Shown: in pieces, positions 1 through 7,614 of the stretch
Position numbering within the stretch: position 1 is the first letter of the stretch
How the letters are laid out: each line of letters begins with the position of its first letter
Origin: AM-1111 sp046302135
GTDB taxonomy: Bacteria; Bacteroidota; Bacteroidia; B-17B0; Aurantibacillaceae
DNA: 31,371 nt
Reading direction: 5' to 3'
Assembly (NCBI GenBank): GCA_046302135.1
Contig: JBKCIQ010000084.1
Span: 1-31,371, forward strand
Translations under genes and position numbers: made by a program
The notes under the pieces: generated by a model
What the model was told of the DNA's origin: nothing
The model's input: only the letters and a program-made list of their open reading frames with translations
Database searches by the model: none

Positions 1-15
1 AACAGCTCTACGTTT

Positions 16-126
<111 letters not shown>

Positions 127-143
127 TTTTACAAAAACAAATA

Positions 144-171
144 CCCCATCCCTAAGAAGATGGGGTTTTTT
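144..171 (+). terminator. Rho-independent terminator after 5S rRNA
   Basis: A 7-bp stem, CCCCATC (144-150) with GATGGGG (159-165), has an 8-nt loop and is followed by six T residues. It lies directly after the 5S gene and is the likely end of the rRNA operon. Confidence 0.85.
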
Positions 172-236
172 GTTGGGGGAATAATTGGTTAAAATATGAA
201 TATTATTAATTTAGCATAGATTAAATTGCACTCATT

Positions 237-1397
237 ATGAGTAAAAGAAATCTTATTGTTTTTTTATCTACTTTATGTGGTTTAATATTCAATGCGCAAG
301 AATATAGATTTTATAAAAAGGAAAGTGTAGATACCGTTATTAACCAGCTAAGAAAAAGCGAGCAACAATTAAAAGATAGTAGTCAATTAATTTTCAAATT
401 AAATCAGGAGAAAATTAAAAATGAAAAGGAGATAGAAAGTCTTAAACTTTCAATTAAGTCGGCGCAAAACCATCACGAATCCCTTAAAGGTTTTAATTAT
501 GTTTATTTAATTGCTGCACTTCTTGCACTTGTTGCAGTTATAGTTCTTATAACAACAATTAAGGAAAAAAAAGTAATAAATAAACAATTAGAACGGCAAC
601 ATCAACTTACAAAAATTAATGCGGAAAATCTTAAAGAAAAAAATCAGGAGATTACCGATAGTATTAAATATGCCAGACGGATTCAGGAAGCTATGCTTCC
701 ATCGAAAACTGAGGTGAAGAATACTATTCCTAATAGTTTTATTTATTATCGTCCAAAAGATATTGTAAGCGGTGACTTTTACTGGGTAGGAGAAAAAAAT
801 GGTAAAACATATGTAGTAACAGCTGACTGCACCGGTCATGGTGTTCCCGGTGCACTTATGAGTATGCTTGGTATTTCTAGCTTAAATGAAATAATAAACG
901 AAAAAAATATTTTAAGTCCCGGCAAAATTTTAGATGAGTTGAGATCTTCAATTGTTAATTCTCTTTCAAAATCAGATGGTGATAGCATGAAGGACGGAAT
1001 GGATCTTTCACTCTATTGCTACGATAAGCGCCTAAAAAGAATTACTTATGCGGCTGCAAACAATGGTATTTATGTAGTAAGGGACAACAGCATCATTATA
1101 CTTAATCCTGACAAACAACCTGTTGGAGCCTCGCCTACTTATGAAAGACCATTCACTGAGGGTACTTTTGATTTGAAGAATGATGATCTCATAATCACTT
1201 TTACAGATGGATTTGCGGATCAGTTTGGCGGACCAAAAGGAAAAAAATTTAAGTATAAACAGTTGCAGGAATTAATCATCCAGCTAAAGGCCCGTCCGAT
1301 TTATCACGTCTCTGAGCTCTTGAACCAGTCGTTTTTAAAATGGAAGGGTAAACTTGAGCAGGTTGACGATGTTTTGATTATTGGGTTGAAAGTTTAG
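237..1397 (+). CDS. Membrane-anchored SpoIIE-type PP2C serine/threonine phosphatase
   Basis: This 386-residue protein probably removes phosphate from a regulatory protein in response to a signal at the envelope. It starts with a signal-like hydrophobic stretch (residues 5-20), then a charged region likely to form a coiled coil (about 28-80), one strong membrane helix (about 87-107), a second linker helix, and a SpoIIE domain (about 165-386). The PP2C metal-binding aspartates are present in SGDFYW, ADCTGHGVPGA, FTDGFADQFGG and QVDDVLIIG, so it should be active. The segment SIKYARRIQEAMLP before the domain recurs almost unchanged in the second phosphatase of this window (5053-6480). No kinase, anti-sigma factor or anti-anti-sigma factor lies beside it, so the substrate is unknown. 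It stands alone between the rRNA terminator and the rpsF promoter. Confidence 0.88.
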   Translation: MSKRNLIVFLSTLCGLIFNAQEYRFYKKESVDTVINQLRKSEQQLKDSSQLIFKLNQEKIKNEKEIESLKLSIKSAQNHHESLKGFNYVYLIAALLALVAVIVLITTIKEKKVINKQLERQHQLTKINAENLKEKNQEITDSIKYARRIQEAMLPSKTEVKNTIPNSFIYYRPKDIVSGDFYWVGEKNGKTYVVTADCTGHGVPGALMSMLGISSLNEIINEKNILSPGKILDELRSSIVNSLSKSDGDSMKDGMDLSLYCYDKRLKRITYAAANNGIYVVRDNSIIILNPDKQPVGASPTYERPFTEGTFDLKNDDLIITFTDGFADQFGGPKGKKFKYKQLQELIIQLKARPIYHVSELLNQSFLKWKGKLEQVDDVLIIGLKV

Positions 1398-1460
1398 CGA
1401 TAAAATCAAATTATTTCTTGTTTTCATAAACGAATCTTTCGTACATCAATAAATAATTCC

Positions 1461-1468
1461 TATATTTG
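1461..1468 (+). promoter_or_regulatory. Promoter -7 element of the rpsF operon
   Basis: TATATTTG matches the Bacteroidota -7 consensus TAnnTTTG exactly and lies 21 nt before the rpsF ATG, implying a leader of only about 15 nt. I do not see a clear -33 TTG at the usual spacing. The short leader leaves no room for a structured S6:S18 autoregulatory element. Confidence 0.6.
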
Positions 1469-1489
1469 CCGCCCTTATAAAAAACAATT

Positions 1490-1855
1490 ATGAACCAGTA
1501 CGAGTCCGTTTTCATTTTAACTCCCGTTTTGTCTGAAGATCAGGCAAAGGAAGCGGCTAAAAAATTCAAAAAGTCGCTCACCGATCTGGGAGCGAAAGTT
1601 GTGCATGAGGAGAGTTGGGGCCTACGCAAACTCGCCTATCCTATCCAAAAGAAGTCCACAGGTTTTTATCACCTGTTTGAGTTTCAGGCAAAACCCGAAG
1701 CAATCGCTGAACTTGAAATCACCTATAAGCGTGATGAAAGAATTCTTCGTTTCCTTACTTTAAAGCTTGATAAGCACGCAATTGCTTTCAGCGAAAGAAG
1801 AAGAGGTAAGATGAAAGGCGAAAAATCTACTTCAAAGAAAGAGAAGGCATCCTGA
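1490..1855 (+). CDS. rpsF: 30S ribosomal protein S6
   Basis: S6 is a small-subunit protein that binds 16S rRNA together with S18. The 121-residue product starts with the typical MNQYESVFILTPVLS beta strand and carries the family core (EESWGLRKLAYPIQKK, then TYKRDERILRFLTLKL). It ends in a basic Lys/Arg-rich tail, common in this phylum. It is the first gene of the rpsF-rpsR-rplI operon, with a 37-nt gap to rpsR. The ATG at 1490 is supported by the promoter 21 nt upstream and by alignment to the family N-terminus. Confidence 0.97.
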   Translation: MNQYESVFILTPVLSEDQAKEAAKKFKKSLTDLGAKVVHEESWGLRKLAYPIQKKSTGFYHLFEFQAKPEAIAELEITYKRDERILRFLTLKLDKHAIAFSERRRGKMKGEKSTSKKEKAS

Positions 1856-1892
1856 TTATAAATAATCAAATTGAAAATTTAAAAAATTCAAA

Positions 1893-2162
1893 ATGGCACA
1901 ATCAAGTTCGCAAATAAGATATCTAAATCCTCCCACAGTAGAGGTGAAGAAAAAGAAGTATTGCCGCTTCAAGAAAATGGGCATAAAATATATTGATTAC
2001 AAAGATGGAGATTTCCTACTCAGATTCATCAACGAACAGGGTAAGATTTTACCTCGTAGATTAACAGGTACATCACTAAAGTTTCAGCGTAAAGTTGGAC
2101 AAGCTGTAAAGCGTGCTCGTCATCTGGCAATTCTTCCTTACGTTTCAGATTTATTAAAATAA
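1893..2162 (+). CDS. rpsR: 30S ribosomal protein S18
   Basis: S18 is the 16S rRNA-binding partner of S6 in the platform of the small subunit. The 89-residue product has the family features: a Lys-rich N-terminal segment with KKKKYCRFKKMGIKYIDYKD, then GKILPRRLTGTSLKFQRKV and the C-terminal helix RARHLAILPYVSDLL. The single Cys of the N-terminal segment is kept, whereas zinc-binding S18 forms have more. It sits 37 nt after rpsF and 16 nt before rplI, the usual bacterial order, and is certainly co-transcribed with them. Confidence 0.97.
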   Translation: MAQSSSQIRYLNPPTVEVKKKKYCRFKKMGIKYIDYKDGDFLLRFINEQGKILPRRLTGTSLKFQRKVGQAVKRARHLAILPYVSDLLK

Positions 2163-2178
2163 TTAAATCATTAAAATC

Positions 2179-2625
2179 ATGGAAATTATTTTGAATCAGG
2201 ATGTAAAAGGACTTGGATACAAGTACGACATCGTAAAGGTAAGGCCGGGATATGCAAGAAATTTTTTAATTCCGAGAGGTATTGCAGTTCTTGCAACCGA
2301 AAGTAACAGAAAAGTTCAGGCAGAAACTCTGAAGCAAAGAGCATTCAAAGAAGATAAGCTTAGAAAAGAAGCGGCAGTTAACGCTGAAAAGCTTGCAAGT
2401 ATTACGCTTAGAGTTGGTGCAAAGGCAGGCGAAACAGGAAAGATTTTCGGAAGCGTTACTAATATTCAGATTGCCGAAGCTCTAAAGGCTGCAGGTATTG
2501 ATGTTGAAAGAAAGAATATAGAGATTAACGGTGATGCTATTAAAAGTTTAGGTAATTATAGCGCTAAGGTTCGCCTTTTTAAAGAGGTATCTGCGAACAT
2601 CAACTTTGAAGTTGTTGCTGAATAA
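2179..2625 (+). CDS. rplI: 50S ribosomal protein L9
   Basis: L9 binds 23S rRNA near the L1 stalk and helps frame maintenance. The 148-residue protein has the N-terminal RNA-binding domain (MEIILNQDVKGLGYKYDIV, then the signature VRPGYARNFLIPRGIAVLAT), a long charged connecting helix (about 45-80), and a C-terminal domain containing GKIFGSVTNIQIAEALKAAG. Length and layout match the family. It is the last gene of the rpsF operon and is followed by a hairpin terminator at 2644-2674. Confidence 0.97.
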   Translation: MEIILNQDVKGLGYKYDIVKVRPGYARNFLIPRGIAVLATESNRKVQAETLKQRAFKEDKLRKEAAVNAEKLASITLRVGAKAGETGKIFGSVTNIQIAEALKAAGIDVERKNIEINGDAIKSLGNYSAKVRLFKEVSANINFEVVAE

Positions 2626-2643
2626 GATCTATCAGTAGTTTAG

Positions 2644-2674
2644 AAAAATCCCGAAATTTTCGGGATTTTTTTTT
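2644..2674 (+). terminator. Terminator of the rpsF-rpsR-rplI operon
   Basis: AAAATCCCGAA pairs with TTCGGGATTTT around a small loop near 2655-2658, followed by a run of T through 2674. It begins 18 nt after the rplI stop and precedes a gene of unrelated function. Confidence 0.85.
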
Positions 2675-2747
2675 GTTCAAACATGTGATTCAATTTCATA
2701 AATTGCATAGGCAATTTTATTTGAGGTATTTTAAAAATTAAATCATC

Positions 2748-4349
2748 ATGCGTAGCACTTTTTTTATTCTCAGTTTTACAGTTTTAACAGCAATTGGAAT
2801 TGGTAGTTATTTTTGGATTCACTCCTTGTGGTTTCTCACAATTACTTTGCCTTTCATCTTGGTTGGTTTTTATGACATTAGTCAAAAAAAACATACACTC
2901 ATGAGAAATTTTCCATTAATGGGAAGAATGCGTTGGACTGCGGAATGGTTACGTCCCAAGGTTTATCAATATTTCGTAGAATCAGATATTGATGGTGCTC
3001 CTTACAATCGTTTAAGTCGATCGGTAATATATCAAAGAGCAAAAAAAGTTAATGATACTACTCCCTTCGGTACACAGTTAAATGTTTATGATACAGGATA
3101 CGAATGGCTAAATCATAGTATTACCCCGGTGCCTTTGAATAAGGTAGATCATCATCCGAAGGTTCTTGTTGGTGGTCCTGACTGCAAACAACCATATGAA
3201 GCTAGTATTTTAAATGTCTCTGCAATGAGTTACGGTGCCCTAAGCCAGAATGCAATAATGGCTCTAAACGGAGGAGCCAAGATAGGGCGTTTTGCACATA
3301 ACACAGGTGAGGGGGGCTTAAGTCCTTATCACCTTCAACCGGGAGGTGATGTCATTTGGCAGATTGGTACAGGTTATTTTGGTTGTAGAAATTCTGACGG
3401 TACTTTTAACTTTGATGCTTACGCGGAACGTGCAGTTCTGCCAAACGTTAAAATGATTGAAATTAAATTATCTCAAGGAGCAAAGCCGGGTCATGGAGGA
3501 ATTCTTCCTGCAAAAAAAGTTACTGACGAGATTGCTAAAATAAGACTGGTGGAAAAAGGCAAGGATGTTTTAAGCCCGCCTTATCATACAGCGTTTACTA
3601 CCCCCATTGAGTTAATTAATTTTATTAAGAAACTGAGAGACTTAAGCGGAGGAAAACCTGTAGGCTTTAAATTATGCGTAGGACGAAAACATCAATTTAT
3701 TGCAATTTGTAAGGCAATGGTTAAAACAGGAATTACGCCAGATTTCATTACGGTTGATGGTGGAGAAGGAGGGACTGGAGCGGCTCCTCTAGAATTCAGT
3801 AATAGTGTTGGTATGCCACTGCGTGACGGTCTTGCTTTTGTTTACGATTGTCTTAATGGTTTTGGCTTGAAAAGGCACGTCAAAATTATTGCAAGCGGAA
3901 AGGTGCATACAGGCTTTGATCTTGTAAAGAATTTTTCACTGGGTGCAGATTTGTGTAATGCTGCAAGAGCTATGATGCTTGCACTAGGATGCATTCAAGC
4001 ACTAGAATGTAATTCAAATACCTGCCCAACCGGAATTGCAACCCAAGACAAAAAACTGGTTAACGGCCTTGACGTTGATGACAAGAAAGTGAGGGTTGCA
4101 AACTTTCATCATGAAACAATTAAATCTGCCGTAGAGTTAATGGCAGCAGCAGGCGTAAAGCATCCGGGTGAATTACATCGTTCATTGATATATAGGAGAA
4201 TTTCAGCAGGAGTTATTCAAACTTATTCCGAAACATATCCTTATCTGTTAAAAGGATGTCTGCTAGAAGCTCCCTATCCTTCGGGATGGGAACTAGACAT
4301 GATGAATTCGAGTGAGGAAACTTTTGATTATGCTTTACAGCATTATTAA
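2748..4349 (+). CDS. Glutamate synthase-like FMN-binding protein, membrane-tethered
   Basis: This 533-residue protein matches the FMN-binding, glutamate-synthase-like family, which has the synthase barrel of GltB but no amidotransferase domain. Two hydrophobic segments at the N-terminus (about residues 4-22 and 25-42) suggest membrane attachment. The barrel follows, with SAMSYGALSQNAIMALNGGA, the glycine-rich TVDGGEGGTGAAP, and a Cys cluster C415-x5-C421-x4-C426 in the same spacing that binds the [3Fe-4S] centre in GltB. An FMN plus Fe-S protein is therefore likely. No glutaminase subunit or small GltD subunit lies nearby, so classical glutamate synthesis is not supported. The true electron partner and substrate are unknown. 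It appears to be a single-gene transcription unit. Confidence 0.85.
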   Translation: MRSTFFILSFTVLTAIGIGSYFWIHSLWFLTITLPFILVGFYDISQKKHTLMRNFPLMGRMRWTAEWLRPKVYQYFVESDIDGAPYNRLSRSVIYQRAKKVNDTTPFGTQLNVYDTGYEWLNHSITPVPLNKVDHHPKVLVGGPDCKQPYEASILNVSAMSYGALSQNAIMALNGGAKIGRFAHNTGEGGLSPYHLQPGGDVIWQIGTGYFGCRNSDGTFNFDAYAERAVLPNVKMIEIKLSQGAKPGHGGILPAKKVTDEIAKIRLVEKGKDVLSPPYHTAFTTPIELINFIKKLRDLSGGKPVGFKLCVGRKHQFIAICKAMVKTGITPDFITVDGGEGGTGAAPLEFSNSVGMPLRDGLAFVYDCLNGFGLKRHVKIIASGKVHTGFDLVKNFSLGADLCNAARAMMLALGCIQALECNSNTCPTGIATQDKKLVNGLDVDDKKVRVANFHHETIKSAVELMAAAGVKHPGELHRSLIYRRISAGVIQTYSETYPYLLKGCLLEAPYPSGWELDMMNSSEETFDYALQHY

Positions 4350-4390
4350 TGCGTAAACATATAAATCATCTGTTATTAAAGAATACTTAT

Positions 4391-5002
4391 TTATTGATTT
4401 GATTTAATTAGACATTTTGCAACACGCCATCTATCTTTTACCTCATTAAAGTTAATTACAGAATCGTTGCAGGTTAAGTAATCACCCTTATTGTTGCGTT
4501 TTATGATCCATACATCTCCTGACCTGATTTGATTCAAAATAATTTTCTTAAGAGAATCGATGCTCGCATTTTTATTTTTTTTTCCAACTAGAAAACCGAT
4601 TTCATTATTTCTTAAATCCATTTCACAGCTTACAGAATCAGGAAGTTCTCCGTCTTCATTTATTTTTTTTTGAAATTGTTCGAAGTTACCTTCTTCATGC
4701 GCCTTGCCTAGTGCACGGAGTCTATATAAGCTGATGTGCTTTGATAAAAATGCCATTGTAAAAATGTGTCTAAATGCATCTGTTTTACCTCCATTTTCAT
4801 ATTTATCGAGCGTGCTGTCTGCCTTAACAGATTCAAGTATTTTATAGATATTCTTCATTCTTTTCTTCACCTTAATTGAGGAAATTGGATGCAGTAAGAC
4901 CCATTTTTTTTCAGCTGATGATAATTCAGAAAATTTTGCCTGTCCATTTGAAAAGGGAATTAGTAGAAATAAAAACAGGGTAATGAAAAGATTTTTTTTC
5001 AA
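4391..5002 (-). CDS. Secreted DUF6973-like protein, possible enzyme
   Basis: This 203-residue protein has a signal peptide (residues 1-20, ending near NGQA), so it is exported. The start codon is TTG; no ATG gives a signal peptide, and the TTG is followed by KKNLFITLFLFLL. A TATCTTTA sequence, one mismatch from the -7 consensus, lies a short way upstream. The conserved block is GGKTDAFRH (72-79), then AHEEG (101-105) and MDLRNNEIG (128-136). I associate this D-x-x-x-H / H-E / D-x-x-N-N pattern with DUF6973 and with C-terminal domains of some secreted toxins, from memory. The polar residues could form an active or metal site. It lies downstream of, and on the same strand as, the second SpoIIE phosphatase (50-nt gap), but a common function is not evident. 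Confidence 0.7.
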   Translation of the reverse strand: MKKNLFITLFLFLLIPFSNGQAKFSELSSAEKKWVLLHPISSIKVKKRMKNIYKILESVKADSTLDKYENGGKTDAFRHIFTMAFLSKHISLYRLRALGKAHEEGNFEQFQKKINEDGELPDSVSCEMDLRNNEIGFLVGKKNKNASIDSLKKIILNQIRSGDVWIIKRNNKGDYLTCNDSVINFNEVKDRWRVAKCLIKSNQ

Positions 5003-5052
5003 GGCGAAAAAGAATTACGCCCTAAAGATAATTCTTAATTTTTTTGTGCTCG

Positions 5053-6480
5053 TCAAAACCTGAATCCTAAAATACAAATGTCATCAACTTGTGCATATCC
5101 ACCCTTCCATGTATCATGTTCTGATTCCAGGTGTGTTCGTTGCCGGGAAGATCGTAAATGAGAAATTTTTGCTACAATTTCTTTCATAACTGATGCACGC
5201 AATTTTTTTGCTTTTGCACCACCAAACTGATCTGAATAACCATCAGAAAAAAGATAAACCATCTGTCCTTTTTCTAATCTGAATTTCACATTTGAAAATG
5301 GTTTCATTCTATCGTGAAATCCAATAGGCTGTTTGTCCCCTCTTATTTCTAAAATCTCAGTTTTTTCAAACTTTTGAATGTTTGCATCACATGCTTCGGG
5401 ATGATTTCCATTAAAGTTTCCTGCTATCCATAAAGGGTTGTTAGCCCCTGACCATTCAAACTCTCCATTCAGAGTATTAACTGCAATCATTGAAATATCC
5501 ATTCCATCTCTGTTCTCAGTTTCTTTGGATTTGGATGAAATATCTTTTAAAACTTTGTTGCGTAAAGCATCCAGGATTTCTCCTGGTTTCAGCCTTTCTT
5601 TTGAATTACCTACAATGTCATTTAGAAATGATGTGCCGAACATTGTGAGAAAGGCCCCCGGAACACCATGACCTGTGCAGTCGCCTACAGCAACATATAA
5701 CCAATGTTCTTTACGTGCTGTCCAGAAAAAATCACCACTTACTATATCTTTGGGTTTGTATATAATAAAATGATCAGGGAATAAATCTTTGAGATCAGCT
5801 TCTTCTTTTAATAATGCGTCTTGAATCCTTTTTCCATAGCGTATAGAACTTAAAACCTCCTCTTGTTGTTCTTCAATAAACTGTTTCGATCTTTCAAGTT
5901 CTAATCTTGATTTAATTTCACTTATATTCAATTGATATCTTATGTTTACCATAACTATACTGATGATTGCAACTATGAAAATTGACATTTCTCCATCCAC
6001 AATGTAATCTTTCAGTGAAATTGGACTGTATAGGTAGAATAAAATAGCGTTAAGTGCAATTGAGATTATTACCAGCAGTACTGAATAAATGAGATCCCAA
6101 ACTGCAAGCATCCCAATTCCAATGAATAATACTACATATCCGATAGAAAATGATTTAAATTCATTTTCCGGTATTATGTTCGCAATTACCGCATCAAGAA
6201 CTGAAATGGTTAGTGCAGCCACAAACATGCACATACTTGCAGAAATTTTAAGTTGTTTTCTTACAAGGCATATCCCAACAGGAATAATAAATGCAATAAT
6301 TCTAAGAAACAAAACGAGCTTCCATTTATCATGAAGTATAAAATAGTCACTTAAAATCCATGGCAACTGAAGCGCTGCAGCAATAATTGTCACTGAGACT
6401 TGTGTTTTCTCAACTTTTTTATGCAGTTCTTCTTTAGCTTCCTTTATAGATATGGAAACCGTTTTTACTTTAGATTTCAT
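5053..6480 (-). CDS. SpoIIE-type PP2C phosphatase with multi-pass membrane sensor region
   Basis: The 475-residue protein has about six hydrophobic segments between residues 28 and 185, a linker helix (about 190-225), and a C-terminal SpoIIE phosphatase domain (about 235-475). Metal-binding motifs are intact: SGDFFW, VGDCTGHGVPGAF, LFSDGYSDQFGG and QVDDICILG. The N-terminal region resembles a small-molecule or membrane-state sensor but matches no family that I can name. The linker SIRYGKRIQDALL is nearly the same as in the phosphatase at 237-1397, so the two are paralogues with exchanged sensor parts. An exact TATATTTG lies on the minus strand at 6504-6497, giving a leader of about 10 nt. The gene for the DUF6973-like protein follows 50 nt later on the same strand. 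Confidence 0.88.
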   Translation of the reverse strand: MKSKVKTVSISIKEAKEELHKKVEKTQVSVTIIAAALQLPWILSDYFILHDKWKLVLFLRIIAFIIPVGICLVRKQLKISASMCMFVAALTISVLDAVIANIIPENEFKSFSIGYVVLFIGIGMLAVWDLIYSVLLVIISIALNAILFYLYSPISLKDYIVDGEMSIFIVAIISIVMVNIRYQLNISEIKSRLELERSKQFIEEQQEEVLSSIRYGKRIQDALLKEEADLKDLFPDHFIIYKPKDIVSGDFFWTARKEHWLYVAVGDCTGHGVPGAFLTMFGTSFLNDIVGNSKERLKPGEILDALRNKVLKDISSKSKETENRDGMDISMIAVNTLNGEFEWSGANNPLWIAGNFNGNHPEACDANIQKFEKTEILEIRGDKQPIGFHDRMKPFSNVKFRLEKGQMVYLFSDGYSDQFGGAKAKKLRASVMKEIVAKISHLRSSRQRTHLESEHDTWKGGYAQVDDICILGFRF

Positions 6481-6496
6481 TAGTCGCTCAGACTAA

Positions 6497-6504
6497 CAAA
6501 TATA
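6497..6504 (-). promoter_or_regulatory. Promoter -7 element of the second SpoIIE phosphatase gene
   Basis: Read on the minus strand this is TATATTTG, an exact match to TAnnTTTG, 16 nt before the ATG at 6480. No convincing -33 TTG is visible. It lies after the arsC stop, which separates the phosphatase gene from the arsenic operon. Confidence 0.5.
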
Positions 6505-6573
6505 GGTATTAATACTTATATTCAGATAATTTTTAAAGTTCGATTATTCGATGTAAGTACCTAGTTAAGCAAC

Positions 6574-6993
6574 TCAGACTAGATGAACTCTTAGGGTGCT
6601 GCAAAAATCTTTTATTTGTAGTCTGACTTCACTGAATGAATTTTTTATTTCTTCATCAGTTCCAGTAGTTTTTGCAGGGTCAGGAAAATTGTGATGTATT
6701 TGTTTTGCTTTTGAGGGAAAGTAGGGGCAAACTTCTTTTGCATGGTCGCAAACAGTTATTACCAAATCGAAGTTGATGTGTTTGTATTCATCAATGTGAT
6801 TGGACGTATGCTTGGAAATGTCAATATTATCTTCGGCCATGGTAGCGATTGCCTTTGGGTTAACGCCATGCGTTTCTACTCCGGCGCTGTAAATTTCGGC
6901 ATCGCCTCCATAAAAATGACGCAAATAACCTTCTGCAATTTGGCTTCTGCAACTATTGCCGGTACATAAAACGAGTATTTTTTTCTTTTCCAT
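6574..6993 (-). CDS. arsC: Arsenate reductase, thioredoxin-coupled type
   Basis: ArsC reduces arsenate to arsenite in the cytoplasm using a cascade of three cysteines that thioredoxin then resets. The start chosen here gives 139 residues beginning MEKKKILVLC. The P-loop C10-TGNSC-R16 fits the CX5R motif of the low-molecular-weight phosphatase fold. Cys82 and Cys89 are both present in ITVCDHAKEVC, at the same numbers as in the staphylococcal plasmid enzyme, and the catalytic Asp is in FPDPAK (D105). An upstream in-frame ATG at 7029 would add 12 residues overlapping the 41-residue membrane protein gene, so it is rejected. It is the last gene of the arsR operon, 2 nt after the small membrane protein gene. 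Confidence 0.93.
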   Translation of the reverse strand: MEKKKILVLCTGNSCRSQIAEGYLRHFYGGDAEIYSAGVETHGVNPKAIATMAEDNIDISKHTSNHIDEYKHINFDLVITVCDHAKEVCPYFPSKAKQIHHNFPDPAKTTGTDEEIKNSFSEVRLQIKDFCSTLRVHLV

Positions 6994-6995
6994 TT

Positions 6996-7121
6996 TTATA
7001 CAAATAACCAAATGATATTTATAATACAAAATTTAGGATCGAAACCAAAAATGAGCTGTAGAATCGTGATTGAAATGATGATTATAATTGGTTTCTTGAA
7101 TTTGATGATTAGTTCTTTCAT
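6996..7121 (-). CDS. Small membrane protein of the arsenic operon (41 residues)
   Basis: This short gene fills the space between the DUF6428 gene and arsC. Its ATG (7121-7119) comes 3 nt after the DUF6428 stop, and its TAA (6998-6996) comes 2 nt before the arsC ATG. The product starts MKELIIKFKKP, with five positive charges by residue 10, continues with one hydrophobic helix of about 15 residues rich in Ile (11-25), then FGFDPKFC and a second hydrophobic stretch ending NIIWLFV. The basic N-terminus suggests that end stays in the cytoplasm. The exact fit, spacing and protein-like composition argue for a real gene. I have an unverified impression that similar short proteins occur in other Bacteroidota arsenic operons. 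Its function is unknown; a helper for an efflux pump or for ArsC is only a guess. Confidence 0.72.
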   Translation of the reverse strand: MKELIIKFKKPIIIIISITILQLIFGFDPKFCIINIIWLFV

Positions 7122-7124
7122 AGT

Positions 7125-7598
7125 TTAGCAGCATTTTCCTCCCGGTGAACAACAAGATGTGGAGTTAATGGTTAATTCAGATAATTTAATTTTAGGTTTT
7201 TCCTTATCGATTCCGCACTTGTCAGGCGCAAGACAATTGGTGTATTTATCGGTAAGGATAAATATGTTTTGATTTAACTGAAGTCCATATCTCCCAATGG
7301 TAGAGGATTGGTATTCAACTTCAATTTCCAGGTCTTCATTTCCAAAAAAATTCTCATATAATAAAATTATGCTTAATAATTTTTCGGGGTGCAATCTGTG
7401 ATCTGTATCTTCTGCCGTCCACAGCTGTAAACTCAGATATTTTTCCTGGCGCTGGGTTCCTCCGCAGTCAATAAAATGTTTGGTAACCATACCCGCTTCG
7501 GTAATATGAAAATGTTCAGGAACCGGATTTCCGTTAGCAAGTTGAAAGCTTAATTTTTCAATTTCTCCCAATTTTTTTTTGAATTCAGATAGTTTCAT
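7125..7598 (-). CDS. DUF6428 family protein of the arsenic operon
   Basis: This 157-residue soluble protein matches, from memory, the DUF6428 family found beside arsR and arsC in Bacteroidota. Recognisable parts are FQLANGNPVPEHFHITE (about 18-34), HFIDCGGTQR, and LSLQLWTAEDTDHRLHPEKL. The tail is Cys-rich: SCCSPGGKCC carries four Cys at the extreme C-terminus, with further Cys at CLAPDKCG. Such Cys pairs suit binding of arsenite or another soft metal, but no function is proven. The motif EHFH with the later HRLH could also bind metal. It lies 16 nt after arsR and 3 nt before the small membrane protein gene, so it is surely under ArsR control. Confidence 0.85.
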   Translation of the reverse strand: MKLSEFKKKLGEIEKLSFQLANGNPVPEHFHITEAGMVTKHFIDCGGTQRQEKYLSLQLWTAEDTDHRLHPEKLLSIILLYENFFGNEDLEIEVEYQSSTIGRYGLQLNQNIFILTDKYTNCLAPDKCGIDKEKPKIKLSELTINSTSCCSPGGKCC

Positions 7599-7614
7599 TT
7601 TAATTGTTTTTGTA

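Noticed and set aside
2700..2717. Inverted repeat AAATTGC / GCAATTT before the glutamate-synthase-like gene
   Set aside because: Short (7 bp), A/T-rich, no T-run after it and no adjacent regulator; could be chance.
6487..6581. Nine-base direct repeat CTCAGACTA at 6487-6495 and 6573-6581 around the arsC end
   Set aside because: Too short and not part of a larger symmetric structure; nothing resembling an integrase or attachment site is nearby.
6994..7029. Longer arsC starting at 7029
   Set aside because: The extension would overlap the 41-residue gene, and the family N-terminus begins at the ATG at 6993.
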